Positions 16,739 through 25,907 of a stretch of 64,000 nucleotides of DNA are shown here, in pieces. Under the pieces are notes generated by a model. It did not search any database. It was given only the letters and a program-made list of their open reading frames with translations, and was not told the origin of the DNA. Position 1 is the stretch's first letter. Each line of letters opens with the position of its first letter. The translations under genes and the position numbers were made by a program. Origin of the DNA: Muribaculum sp. (GTDB taxonomy: Bacteria > Bacillota > Clostridia > Lachnospirales > Lachnospiraceae); the NCBI GenBank assembly GCA_023663505.1, contig JAMPHH010000005.1:44803-108802 (forward strand), in the 5' to 3' direction.

Positions 16739-18127
16739 ATGAGTATCAGGAAGAAGTTGTTTGGAGATAGAGCTTTTTATAAGATGGTACTGGGTGTTGC
16801 GGTGCCGATTATGATTCAAAACGGGATCACGAACTTTGTGGGGCTGTTGGACAATATTATGGTGGGGCGCGTGGGCACGGAGCAGATGTCGGGAATCGCT
16901 ATCGTGAATCAGCTCCTTTTGGTGTTTAACCTTGCAATCTTCGGCGCCATATCGGGAGCGGGTATTTTCAGCGCGCAGTTCTACGGCTGCGGCGACCATA
17001 AGGGTGTACGTCACACCTTTCGATTCAAGGCTTACATCTGCACGCTGCTCTTGGCGGTCGGCGTCTTGATTTTTGTATTGTTTGGGAGAGAGCTGATATT
17101 GATGTACCTTCACGGGGAGGACAATCAGGCGGCGTTGGAGGCGGCGCTGCACTATGGGCAGGAATATCTGTGGGTGATGCTGATAGGGCTTTTGCCGTTT
17201 GCGGTGGAGCAGCTCTACACCAGTACCCTGCGGGAGTGCGGCGAGACCGTGGTGCCGATGACAGCGGGCGTCACGGCTGTCCTTGTCAATCTGGTGTTGA
17301 ATTATCTGTTGATATTCGGCAGTCTTGGATTCCCTAAGCTTGGCGTGGCGGGTGCGGCGATTGCAACTGTTATCTCCCGCTATGTGCAGGCGGCGGTCGT
17401 TGTTATTTGGACACATACACATTCTGCGAAAATGCCCTTTGTCAAAGGGGTATACGGCAGCTTGAGGGTGCCGTCACATTTGGCGGGACAGATTGTCGTG
17501 AAGGGCGCGCCACTTATGGTGAATGAGATTCTCTGGGCGTCGGGGGTCGCTATTTTGATGCAGTGCTATTCTATCAGGGGGTTGGACACCGTGGCGGCTA
17601 TGAATATTTCCACCACGATATCCAATCTGTTCAACGTAGTGTTTATCGCCATGGGCAGCGCTATCTCCATTATCGTGGGTCAGCTTTTGGGGGCAGGCAA
17701 GATGGAGGAGGCGAAGGACACGGATTTCAAGCTGATTGCTTTCTCTATCATGTCATGTATCGTTATAGGGGGAGCTTTGGCGGTGATGGCGCCCCTGTTC
17801 CCCATGCTTTACAATACAACGGCTGAGGTGAAGGCGTTGGCGGCATGGTTCCTGCGGATTGCCGCTCTGTGTATGCCCATCGCGGGATTTATTCACGCCA
17901 GCTATTTTACACTGCGCTCAGGCGGGAAAACCATTATCACGTTTTTGTTTGACAGCGTGTTCCTCTGGTGTGTCAGCATTCCCGTGGCGTTTGTGCTCAG
18001 TCGGTATACAGGTATGCCCATCGTGCCGTTGTATTTGAGTATTCAGCTCTTGGATCTGATTAAATGTGTGATAGGCTTTATCTTGGTAAAGAAAGGCGTG
18101 TGGCTGAATAATATCGTGGCGGTATGA
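16739..18127 (+). CDS. MATE family efflux transporter
   Basis: A 462-residue inner-membrane exporter with about twelve hydrophobic segments. ATG 16739 follows GGGAGATAA. The first membrane helix region has ITNFVGLLDNIMVGRVGTEQ, the MATE hallmark, repeated in the second half as VVFIAMGSAISIIVGQLLGAG, consistent with the two six-helix bundles. Members expel cationic drugs or metabolites against a Na+ or H+ gradient. Substrate is unknown. It stands alone between the tandem hairpins and an AT-rich two-component locus. Confidence 0.92.
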   Translation: MSIRKKLFGDRAFYKMVLGVAVPIMIQNGITNFVGLLDNIMVGRVGTEQMSGIAIVNQLLLVFNLAIFGAISGAGIFSAQFYGCGDHKGVRHTFRFKAYICTLLLAVGVLIFVLFGRELILMYLHGEDNQAALEAALHYGQEYLWVMLIGLLPFAVEQLYTSTLRECGETVVPMTAGVTAVLVNLVLNYLLIFGSLGFPKLGVAGAAIATVISRYVQAAVVVIWTHTHSAKMPFVKGVYGSLRVPSHLAGQIVVKGAPLMVNEILWASGVAILMQCYSIRGLDTVAAMNISTTISNLFNVVFIAMGSAISIIVGQLLGAGKMEEAKDTDFKLIAFSIMSCIVIGGALAVMAPLFPMLYNTTAEVKALAAWFLRIAALCMPIAGFIHASYFTLRSGGKTIITFLFDSVFLWCVSIPVAFVLSRYTGMPIVPLYLSIQLLDLIKCVIGFILVKKGVWLNNIVAV

Positions 18128-18259
18128 TGCAGACGGGAAAATGTATCTTTATGATGTCATGGACATAAAAAAGAAACGGGCAGCCCTTTCGAACCATAAG
18201 ATTTTAGTTGGCAAAACCCCCTGCCGATAACCGCATTAAAGCAGTAAAGGAGTTATCTG

Positions 18260-18961
18260 ATGTATAAAGTATTATTGATTGATGATGATAAAGATTTATG
18301 CAGATTGATTAAGAATAACTTGGAAAAAGAGGGATATATTGTTTCGGTTCAATATAGCGGGGATATGGGAATAGCAGAAGCCATGACAAATGAATATGAG
18401 ATCATCATTCTTGATGTTATGCTGCCGGTAAAGAACGGTTTCGAGGTATTGGCTGAAATCCGCAAATATAGCAATGTCCCTATACTTATGCTTACAGCAA
18501 AGGACAGCGAGGGTGATAAGGTTTCCGGCTTACGGATGGGCGCAGATGATTATATTACCAAACCATTCAGCATCAGTGAATTATCTGCCCGTATAGAATC
18601 GCTTTTGCGTCGTTATCTTGTGTTAGGGAATCATAGTATGTCAAATCAAAACAGAGTATTAAATATTGGTGATTTATCCATAGATATTGCGAAGCATGAG
18701 GTAAAGAAAAACGGTGTATTGATTGACCTTACGGCAAAAGAATTTGATTTGTTAGTCTTTTTCGCAACAAATCAAGGACAGGTGTTTACAAAACGGCAAA
18801 TATATCATAATGTTTGGAATGATGAATACGCATTTGATGATAATAATATCACTGTCCATATAAGAAGGCTGCGGAAAAAAATTGAGGATAATCCTGATAC
18901 CCCCACCTATATTCTGACAGTTTGGGGAGTTGGATATAAATTGAATGGAGCGGTAAAATGA
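18260..18961 (+). CDS. OmpR-family response regulator
   Basis: A 233-residue regulator. The receiver domain (1-120) has the acidic pair IDDDKD, phosphoacceptor Asp52 in IIILDVMLPV, Thr in MLTAKD and Lys in ITKPF. The winged-helix output domain (about 135-230) has LTAKEFDLLVFFATNQGQVF and DNNITVHIRRLRKKIE. AAAGGAG precedes the start. The stop overlaps the kinase start as ATGA, so the two are coupled. Together with the ABC genes downstream it resembles the peptide-antibiotic sensing and immunity loci of Firmicutes. The whole block (18.2-21.6 kb) is AT-rich compared with its neighbours, suggesting acquisition. Confidence 0.93.
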   Translation: MYKVLLIDDDKDLCRLIKNNLEKEGYIVSVQYSGDMGIAEAMTNEYEIIILDVMLPVKNGFEVLAEIRKYSNVPILMLTAKDSEGDKVSGLRMGADDYITKPFSISELSARIESLLRRYLVLGNHSMSNQNRVLNIGDLSIDIAKHEVKKNGVLIDLTAKEFDLLVFFATNQGQVFTKRQIYHNVWNDEYAFDDNNITVHIRRLRKKIEDNPDTPTYILTVWGVGYKLNGAVK

Positions 18962-19875
18962 TTTATTTTATTGTTGTGCTTTTATGTATTTGCCTGTTGC
19001 AGTTAATATATATCAACCGAATGCATAGGCAGTTAGAAGAATGGTTATCTGATTTGAAGGAAATACACAGTAGTCCATATCAGAAGCTGTTCACTACAAA
19101 TAAGGGGATTTTATCGGATATAACATTTGAACTTAACGGTATATTAAGTGATAATCGAAAACAAATAGGACAGTTAAAAAAAGCAGATACGGCGAACAAG
19201 CAAATGTTGACAAATTTATCGCACGATGTGAGGACGCCATTGGCATCATTAATAGGATATTTGGAAGCTCTTGATAATGATTTAGCTGATAATCCGAAGG
19301 AATATATCAAAATATCATATCAAAAGGCGCTTGCGCTGAAAAATCTGATAGATATGCTGTTTGAATGGTGCAAAATATCTTCAGATGAGCAACAATATCA
19401 GGTTTTGATGCAAGATGTAAATGAGCTGACAAGAGAAATCATTATTGAGTGGATACCGATAATGGAAAAGAAAAATATAGAGTTAAAGACTGATATATCA
19501 GATGACGAATTATTAATCAACATTGATGATGTAGCTTATAAAAGAATTATCAATAATTTGATAAAAAACGCAGTATATCATGGAAACTGTTCTATTATCA
19601 GTGTATGCATTAAAAAGAAAAAGAATGTGATAAGTATATATGTTTCTAATAATGGTGCGCCAATTCCACAAGATAAACTCCCTTTTATTTTTGAACGCTT
19701 GTATAAATGTGATGATGCCCGTTCAGAATCGGGCTCTGGCATAGGGCTGTCCATAGCAAGGGAATTAGTTCTTGCTATGGGCGGGGAGATAAAAGTGACG
19801 AGTTCCATGCAAGAAACAGTTTTTACAATAGACTTCCCTAAAACTCTAAATTGCAAAGATGTAAGAAAAAAGTAA
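18958..19875 (+). CDS. Sensor histidine kinase
   Basis: A 305-residue kinase. A single membrane helix at 2-19 is followed by a coiled-coil-like linker, the HisKA box NLSHDVRTPLASLIGYLEAL with His89, the N-box NNLIKNAVYHG, the G1 box SNNGAPI and the G2 box SGSGIGLSIA. There is practically no extracellular domain, so it probably senses through the membrane or through the partner ABC transporter, as BceS-like or intramembrane-sensing kinases do. Overlaps the response regulator by four bases. ABC exporter genes start 58 bases downstream. Confidence 0.92.
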   Translation: MIYFIVVLLCICLLQLIYINRMHRQLEEWLSDLKEIHSSPYQKLFTTNKGILSDITFELNGILSDNRKQIGQLKKADTANKQMLTNLSHDVRTPLASLIGYLEALDNDLADNPKEYIKISYQKALALKNLIDMLFEWCKISSDEQQYQVLMQDVNELTREIIIEWIPIMEKKNIELKTDISDDELLINIDDVAYKRIINNLIKNAVYHGNCSIISVCIKKKKNVISIYVSNNGAPIPQDKLPFIFERLYKCDDARSESGSGIGLSIARELVLAMGGEIKVTSSMQETVFTIDFPKTLNCKDVRKK

Positions 19876-19933
19876 TATTTGTTAAAGCGGTGTGTCATAA
19901 TTTGTATTTATACTGTTAAGAGGAGGCAGATTT

Positions 19934-20857
19934 ATGAGCGATAATGTGATTGAAACACTGAATTTAACAAAGCAGTACGGCAGCCAGATAAGTGTTGACC
20001 ACTTAAATATCCATGTTCCTAGGGGGAAAATCTATGGATTATTGGGAAGAAATGGATCGGGCAAGACAACAACAATGAAAATGATATTAAATCTTGCAAA
20101 GCCAACCAGTGGTATCGTTTTTTTGTTTCATGAGGATAATCGGTTTTGTCCTATGAAAACATACCACAGAATAGGGGCATTAATAGAAAATCCCTGCTTT
20201 TATGAAAATCTGACAGCAAGAGAAAATTTGGATATTCTTGCAAGGCTTCGCGGAAAACATCGGAAAGATACAGTAAGCAATGCTTTGGAAATTGTCGGTT
20301 TGGAAAAAGAAACGAAAAAGCCATTTAGAAAATATTCTCTTGGCATGAAACAGAGGTTAGGTATAGCAGCGGCAATCATGCATGAGCCTGAGCTTTTAAT
20401 ATTGGACGAGCCAATCAATGGTCTTGATCCGATTGGCATTCATGAAATACGAAATTATTTAATTAGTTTGTGCAGAGATAAAGGAACGACTATTTTTATT
20501 TCCAGTCACATTTTAAGTGAAATAGAGCAAATGGCGGATATAATAGGTGTTATACATGAGGGGTGCTTATTGGAAGAAACATTTATGACTGATTTGCGCA
20601 TGCGCAACAGAAAGTATGCAGAGTTCCATGTATCAGATGTCGGCAGAGCAGCGTATGTATTGGAAAAGGAGTTTCAGCTTTCGGATTATTCTGTTATGGA
20701 ACAGCAATATATTCGTTTATTTGAGAAAATAGAGCTTTGCCCTAAGATAAATGAAAGCTTTGTCAAAAACAGCATAGAAGTGATTGGTATGAGTATGAAA
20801 GATGAAAAGCTGGAAGATTATTTCTCCGAATTGATAGGAGGTGGAGAGATTGGCTGA
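19934..20857 (+). CDS. ABC exporter ATPase (bacitracin/lantibiotic-immunity type)
   Basis: A 307-residue ATP-binding subunit. Walker A GRNGSGKTT lies at 38-46, the signature YSLGMKQRLGIA near 136, Walker B LLILDEPINGLDP near 155, and the H-loop FISSHILSE. The C-terminal 90 residues form the small accessory domain typical of BcrA/NodI-like drug and lantibiotic-immunity ATPases. ATG 19934 follows AGGAGG. It is downstream of a response regulator and kinase that probably control it, and overlaps the permease gene. Confidence 0.9.
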   Translation: MSDNVIETLNLTKQYGSQISVDHLNIHVPRGKIYGLLGRNGSGKTTTMKMILNLAKPTSGIVFLFHEDNRFCPMKTYHRIGALIENPCFYENLTARENLDILARLRGKHRKDTVSNALEIVGLEKETKKPFRKYSLGMKQRLGIAAAIMHEPELLILDEPINGLDPIGIHEIRNYLISLCRDKGTTIFISSHILSEIEQMADIIGVIHEGCLLEETFMTDLRMRNRKYAEFHVSDVGRAAYVLEKEFQLSDYSVMEQQYIRLFEKIELCPKINESFVKNSIEVIGMSMKDEKLEDYFSELIGGGEIG

Positions 20858-21584
20858 AATCGTCTATTGTGAATTTCTGAAACTTAAAGCTTCAAGAATA
20901 TGCCTGATTGCATTTTTAGGAACGATGGTTACACCGCTGTTAGTTCTGATGCTGACAATAAGGAGATTGGCTGCAGGTGAGCAGGTTCCTTTATTTGGAT
21001 TTTATGACAGTGCTTTTGTATTTTTGATGCCTCTTTTTGCACCGTTGATTTTTTCCATTGTAGCAGCTTTTCTATTCAGCAGGGAGTATACAGAGAACAC
21101 ACTTAAAACAATATTTGCAGTACCGGTGTCAAAGGTAAAATTTTTGCTCGGGAAACATATAGCGTTGCTTTTTTGTATATTGATTTTGATGGTTCTTACA
21201 TGGGCAGAAATTTTAGTGTTGGCAGTTATCTGTAATTTGATATTTGGAGTACAGCAACTAATTTCAATGGTTGCAATCCACTTTTTACTCATAATGATAC
21301 AAGGTGCTGTGCTTTTATATGTAGTGATTGCACCGATTTCTTATATTGCGATTCGTTCAAGAGGGTTTTTTGCACCTGTCCTTATTGCTGCTGTTATTTC
21401 TCTGAGCGATGTTATCCTGACAGGTTCTCCTATTGCGGCATATTTCCCTTGGACAGCGACCTATCTGCTTGTAACAGGACGAATTGGAAATGCTGAGGGG
21501 ATTGCATACCTGCTTATAGGATTAGTTTATATTATCAGTATTGCCGGAAGTGTAAGATACTTTAAGAGAACGGATATTCTGTAA
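20850..21584 (+). CDS. ABC exporter permease
   Basis: About 244 residues with six predicted membrane segments and no catalytic motif, as in ABC-2-type permeases partnering BcrA-like ATPases. TTG 20850 is preferred because AGGAGG ends seven bases upstream, giving the start LAEIVYCEFLKLKASRICLI, which fits the family opening EFxKLKxS; GTG 20841 is the alternative. Overlaps the ATPase end. With the upstream kinase and regulator it probably exports or removes a membrane-active peptide. AT-rich like the rest of the block. Confidence 0.85.
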   Translation: MAEIVYCEFLKLKASRICLIAFLGTMVTPLLVLMLTIRRLAAGEQVPLFGFYDSAFVFLMPLFAPLIFSIVAAFLFSREYTENTLKTIFAVPVSKVKFLLGKHIALLFCILILMVLTWAEILVLAVICNLIFGVQQLISMVAIHFLLIMIQGAVLLYVVIAPISYIAIRSRGFFAPVLIAAVISLSDVILTGSPIAAYFPWTATYLLVTGRIGNAEGIAYLLIGLVYIISIAGSVRYFKRTDIL

Positions 21585-21703
21585 GAAATCCCTGAGAGTG
21601 AATACAGTGTCTTATCATTTGATTACGGCTTCTCTTGAATGTATCGTGATTGTACTTTATAATATTGTATACGAAGACCATTAGGAGTTGTCCGTGGTAT
21701 GAC

Positions 21704-22729
21704 CTATTTCACGTCATTAGGGCTTTCCTTTCCCGAGAGGTAATCACATGCGTTTTGCAGTGTGGTCTCAGCGATGGCGGTCAGGGCTTCTCTGGTGAAA
21801 AATCCCTGATGGGAGGTAATCATCACATTGGGGAAGGAGAGCAGGCGGGCGGTGGTGGAATGCTCCAAGATCTCGTCCGAGCGATCCTCAAACACATTGT
21901 TGGTCTCCTCCTCGTACACATCTAATCCCACGCCTGCGAACTTGCGCATACGAATGCCCTCGATCAGATCGTCTGTCTTGACCAAGGCGCCTCGGGAGGT
22001 GTTGACCAACACCACGCCGTCCTTCATTTTGCGAATGGTATCCAGATTGACCAAGTGGTAGGTGGAGTCCATGAGAGGGCAGTGCAGGGAGAGCAGGTCG
22101 CTTTGCTCCAACACCTGTTCCAGAGGAAGATACTCCACAAAATCCTTTAAATCCGCGTTTTCATACACGTCATAGGCGATGACCCGCATACCGAAGCCGT
22201 GGCAGATGCGGCACATGGCGGCGCCGATTTTGCCCGTGCCGATAATGCCTGCGGTCTTCTGATAGAAATTAAAGCCCATGAGTCCGCTCAGACTGAAATC
22301 ATTTTCACGAACCTTGTTGTATGCCTTGTGAAGCTTTCGGTTGGCGGCAAGCGCAAGCGCCATAGCGTGCTCCGCCACCGCCTCGGGAGAATAGCCCGGC
22401 ACTCTCATGACACGAATGTCATATTCCTTCGCCTTGTCTAAGTCCACATTGTTAAATCCGGCACAGCGCATCAGGAGCAGCCTGACTCCCTTCTCGTGGA
22501 GGATATCCATGGTCTTTGTCCCGATATCGGAGCTCACGAAGGCACAGACGGCGTCAAAGCCCTCCGCTAACGTGGCGGTGCGGGGGTCTAGGTCGGACTT
22601 GATGTATTCGATATCAATCCTTTGAATGGGGAGGTTCTCGCCGAAGTCCATGAATGGCTGAAAGCTCTGCAGGGCAAGGTCAAAGGATTTCTGATCGTAA
22701 GGTTTGGTGTCATAAAATAAGATTTTCAT
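21704..22729 (-). CDS. D-2-hydroxyacid dehydrogenase (D-lactate dehydrogenase-like)
   Basis: A 341-residue NAD-dependent dehydrogenase. ATG 22729 is chosen because CAGGAG is five bases upstream and the protein then begins MKILFYDTKPYDQKSF, typical of LdhA. An N-terminal flavodoxin-like substrate domain precedes the NAD-binding fold with GTGKIGAAMCRI near 155. The catalytic Arg in NTSRGALV, the Glu and His in TSHQGFFTREAL, and LLSLHCPL are present. Reduces pyruvate or a related 2-oxoacid to the D-hydroxyacid. It is convergent with the ABC exporter and has normal composition, so it lies outside the AT-rich island. Confidence 0.9.
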   Translation of the reverse strand: MKILFYDTKPYDQKSFDLALQSFQPFMDFGENLPIQRIDIEYIKSDLDPRTATLAEGFDAVCAFVSSDIGTKTMDILHEKGVRLLLMRCAGFNNVDLDKAKEYDIRVMRVPGYSPEAVAEHAMALALAANRKLHKAYNKVRENDFSLSGLMGFNFYQKTAGIIGTGKIGAAMCRICHGFGMRVIAYDVYENADLKDFVEYLPLEQVLEQSDLLSLHCPLMDSTYHLVNLDTIRKMKDGVVLVNTSRGALVKTDDLIEGIRMRKFAGVGLDVYEEETNNVFEDRSDEILEHSTTARLLSFPNVMITSHQGFFTREALTAIAETTLQNACDYLSGKESPNDVK

Positions 22730-23189
22730 TGTCACTCCTGTCTGCGGAGCCAAAAGGTTGACTCACACGGTTTCGTCATAATAGAGATTGCACGGCTATT
22801 TAGAACCAACCTTGTAAACGCTGCATGTTTGGCTCTGGACGGTTCCGAAATAGCTCTATTTATGAGTATGCCACATTTCGGTGTTGAATATCCTGATTTT
22901 GATATATTAAACAGGAAAATATAAATGTAGAAAAGCTTTCCAACCAACGGTTGAAGCTCCCCGACTCAACCACTGGTTCGTGTAAAGAGCCTGCGATTAT
23001 GCGAAGAAAAAGAGATTGCTGCAATAGTAGCAGAGGACGAATTTTACACAAACTGCCCTGTTTTTGTAGTGGAAAATAAGATACAGATGTTGTATAATAA
23101 GATAAAAGGTTGTGTGAAGTTGATTACATATATATTATTTGTTTAATGAATAAAGGAGACGGGTTTTTAGCGTGAAGGAGATTAATTGA
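22730..23189. other. 460-bp gap holding palindromic repeat sequence
   Basis: No convincing gene. It contains the palindromic element at 22780-22860, a small hairpin GGTTGA/TCAACC (22949-22971), and TATAAT at 23092 inside an AT-rich run that may serve the gene at 23190. A 55-codon plus-strand frame across the repeat ends in TAA but has no start or ribosome site. Confidence 0.5.
22780..22860. repeat. 81-bp palindromic element with the CAGAGCCAAA core
   Basis: The ends AATAGAG and CTCTATT are exact inverses, and the inner arms CTATTTAGAACC and GGTTCCGAAATAG nearly so. On the minus strand, 22803-22837 matches 36884-36918 in 29 of 35 bases, every difference being a transition. Confidence 0.65.
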
Positions 23190-23825
23190 ATGAGTTGGGA
23201 TACAGTGTATGATAGATTAGAAAAATCAAGTTGTGCGTGTGGAAAAGGTAGTGTGCTTCGTCATAGCTATATGAGGATGGATGATTGGAATCGAACAGAG
23301 GACGGTTATTATGGAGAAGGAATTCAATGTGAATATTGTAGTAAAAAATACCATATTGAGCATTGTATTAGACACTTTTTCTGCCCATCATGGGAAGGTG
23401 ATGGTATTAGTGATATTCCATTTTTAGTTCCTATTGGCATGTCATTAAAGCGTGATGTGTCGCCAAAATATTTTAATTTCGATTTGGATGAAAAGATTGT
23501 TTCGTCTTATGAAAAAAGTAATATTCAAGCTGTCATTGATGATATGTCCATAAATAAATATAGCACTCGACTTACCCTGAATGACAGTAAGGATATTGTT
23601 AATCTGTATTATAGAACATATCGTAAACGTAGTTTGCCTAATATTATTAAGGTGTTACAAATGTGTATATCAAATTATGATTCTTATGAATGGACATTTG
23701 AAAAGATGCAAAAGTATAAGGTTGAAGAGCAGCAACGTATTGAAATGAATACACAAATAATTAATGATACCATATCTAAATCTTATAAATTAGATTTTGT
23801 CACAATAGACAATAAACAAGGGTAG
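23190..23825 (+). CDS. Unknown protein with N-terminal zinc-ribbon, next to R-M genes
   Basis: A 211-residue protein. ATG 23190 follows GAAGGAG. Residues 13-60 hold CACGKGSV and IQCEYCSKKYHIEHC, a CxC...CxxC pattern plus histidines that fits a zinc ribbon. The rest is helical and Lys/Glu/Ile-rich, with no recognised fold. It precedes a methyltransferase and NotI-like nuclease in the same direction and is similarly AT-rich, so it probably entered with them. It might be a controller or accessory DNA-binding protein of the R-M system, but no helix-turn-helix is apparent. A 157-bp gap separates it from the methyltransferase. Confidence 0.65.
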   Translation: MSWDTVYDRLEKSSCACGKGSVLRHSYMRMDDWNRTEDGYYGEGIQCEYCSKKYHIEHCIRHFFCPSWEGDGISDIPFLVPIGMSLKRDVSPKYFNFDLDEKIVSSYEKSNIQAVIDDMSINKYSTRLTLNDSKDIVNLYYRTYRKRSLPNIIKVLQMCISNYDSYEWTFEKMQKYKVEEQQRIEMNTQIINDTISKSYKLDFVTIDNKQG

Positions 23826-23982
23826 ATGGAAGACGTATAAATGGAAAGACACTTTGCGGCAATAATTAATATATGTGAAAGACAGGTGGAAATATTTAAC
23901 ATATAGGGAAAGTATTATTATAAAAATATATAGCATTTCAAAGAAAATAGTATATGAAATTTAAAATATTAGGAGTGAGAGA

Positions 23983-25062
23983 ATGTTAGCGGTTAATGAA
24001 TATATAAATAATACAACAAAAGCAACACCCTTTTTTATTCAGGGTGATGCGCTAAATGTATTGGCTGATTTGCCAAAAGATTGTATTGATTGTGTTATAA
24101 CGAGTCCCCCATATTATATGAAAAGGCAATATTTAGGTGGGGGGATTGGCTTAGAAAATACATATCAGCAATATATTGATAATCTTTTGGCTATTATAGA
24201 GGAAGTTTATCGAATATTAAAACCAACTGGATCATTTTGGCTAAATATTGGCGATAGCTATAAAAACAAACAATTACTCAACATACCATATCGGGTTGCT
24301 ATTCGAATGCAAGATGAACAGAAATGGATTTTGCGAAATACTGTTGTGTGGGACAAAATGAAAGGTGCTATGTCTCAGTCTAAAGACAGTTTAGGGTGTG
24401 AATACGAGCCATTGTTCCATTTTGTAAAAAAGAGGAGCGGATATTATTATGATTCGGATTCTGTGAGGAAAAAACCGCGTAGTGCACATGTTGAGAATGG
24501 CGCAGTAGTTAGTGCAACGGGAGTAAGCGGTGTTAGGTATCGAAGAAAAATTGAGTTAAGTACAGAACTCACAGAGGAGCAAAGGACAAATGCATATCAA
24601 GCACTTGATGAAGTGCTTGAACGCATAAAAAAGGGAGAATTATCTGATTTTAGAATGGTCATAAAAGGAGGCAACCAACGTGTAACTAATGGGGATACAA
24701 CTAATTTGAGTGGTCGAGCGAAAGAATTACGAGATAAAGGCTTTTATTTTCTTTTTTATAATCCGAATGGTAGCATGATTTCGGATGTATGGCAAATTAT
24801 TCCTGAAGATACACAAGGGAGAAAATTGCATTTTGCACCATTTCCAGAAGATTTAGTGAAAACGCCTATTGTATTAACTTGTCCGCCAAATGGCATTGTA
24901 TTAGATCCGTTTGTTGGAACAGGAACAACTAGCTATGTTGCGACTCAACTTGGGCGTAGATCGATTGGTATTGATATGGCGAAAGAGTATCTTGAACTTG
25001 CAGAAGATAGATGTTCAGAATATGGTTGTGTGAGTAATAAAGAATTGGAGACTATATTATGA
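23983..25062 (+). CDS. DNA methyltransferase, beta class, probably N4-cytosine
   Basis: A 359-residue site-specific methyltransferase. The catalytic motif TSPPYY (40-45) precedes the AdoMet motif DPFVGTGTTS (about 308-317), the order of beta-class enzymes, and SPPY rather than DPPY favours N4-cytosine as product. ATG 23983 follows TAGGAGTGAGAG. The central part (about 150-230) is the likely target-recognition region. The stop overlaps the nuclease start as ATGA. It protects the site cut by the neighbouring NotI-like enzyme. The recognition sequence cannot be deduced from this protein alone. Strongly AT-rich. Confidence 0.9.
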   Translation: MLAVNEYINNTTKATPFFIQGDALNVLADLPKDCIDCVITSPPYYMKRQYLGGGIGLENTYQQYIDNLLAIIEEVYRILKPTGSFWLNIGDSYKNKQLLNIPYRVAIRMQDEQKWILRNTVVWDKMKGAMSQSKDSLGCEYEPLFHFVKKRSGYYYDSDSVRKKPRSAHVENGAVVSATGVSGVRYRRKIELSTELTEEQRTNAYQALDEVLERIKKGELSDFRMVIKGGNQRVTNGDTTNLSGRAKELRDKGFYFLFYNPNGSMISDVWQIIPEDTQGRKLHFAPFPEDLVKTPIVLTCPPNGIVLDPFVGTGTTSYVATQLGRRSIGIDMAKEYLELAEDRCSEYGCVSNKELETIL

Positions 25063-25907
25063 GTAAAATAAGCGAATTTTTTGGACTTAATTGTAAGAAC
25101 AAATTATCAGATTTTAAACAGGCAATGGAAACGCAAATGTGCCCATATACGAAACATGTTTGCACTAAGATGAGAAAATCTAATCCAGAAATTAAAATAG
25201 GAACTTGTTCAGTCAGATATCAGAACCAAGATGTTATTATATGTCCATTTAGGTTATTGGAACACAATCAGATTTTTATTGATTGCTTACATTTGTTGAC
25301 AATGCATGAGCCGGGCAATGAACTTTATCTTATCCCAGAAGTGCAAATTCCGGGCGGTCATGTTGATTATTTTTTAGTCTCTGCAAAAGACAAAAAAATT
25401 AAAGATTTTGTAGGCATTGAATTACAGACTATGGATACAACTGGAACAGTATGGCCTGAACGCCAGAAATTTTTAAATGAACAAGGCATTGAAATTAATC
25501 AAGAGGACTTGAATTATAAAAAAACATTTGGAATGAATTGGAAAATGACTTTAAAAACTATTCTTATTCAAATGCATCATAAAAGCGAAACATTTGAACA
25601 TTTGAATAAGCACTTGGTTTTAATTGTTCAACGCCCTCTATATGAACATATGAAGATGGACTTTAATTTTGGGGAGATTGAAGGAGTCAGGCTTGGTGAT
25701 CCCGTTCATATTCATTCCTATAATTTTGAAGAAAATGGAACGGCATTGAATCTATCGCTTCATACACGGGTTAGCACGGATTCAGTAGGTATTGCAAAAT
25801 GTCTTGGTCTAAATGCAGAAAGTAAGGTTGAAATGCAAGACTTGATTCGCATTCTTGAACCTAAGTTGATAGAAGAAAATAGGCTGAGAATAAGAATTTC
25901 TGGTTGA
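25059..25907 (+). CDS. NotI-like type II restriction endonuclease
   Basis: A 282-residue nuclease coupled by ATGA to the methyltransferase. Four cysteines, C28, C35, C50 and C62, lie in MCPYTKHVC, IGTC and ICPFR contexts that match the iron-binding fold of NotI. The PD-(D/E)xK core follows: E94 in PEVQ, D103 in GHVDYF, then E121 and Q123 in GIELQ, reproducing the unusual ExQ ending of NotI. The C-terminal half is family-like but its DNA-contact residues cannot be assigned. With its partner it forms a type II R-M system. Specificity may differ from GCGGCCGC. Confidence 0.85.
   Translation: MSKISEFFGLNCKNKLSDFKQAMETQMCPYTKHVCTKMRKSNPEIKIGTCSVRYQNQDVIICPFRLLEHNQIFIDCLHLLTMHEPGNELYLIPEVQIPGGHVDYFLVSAKDKKIKDFVGIELQTMDTTGTVWPERQKFLNEQGIEINQEDLNYKKTFGMNWKMTLKTILIQMHHKSETFEHLNKHLVLIVQRPLYEHMKMDFNFGEIEGVRLGDPVHIHSYNFEENGTALNLSLHTRVSTDSVGIAKCLGLNAESKVEMQDLIRILEPKLIEENRLRIRISG

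Noticed and set aside
22741..22911. 55-codon plus-strand frame in the gap as a coding remnant
   Set aside because: It overlaps the palindromic element shared with 36884, has no start or ribosome site, and the repeat explains the sequence better.
23983..25907. Methyltransferase and nuclease as a type III or type I system
   Set aside because: No helicase motifs and no specificity subunit; the nuclease is a compact NotI-like type II enzyme.
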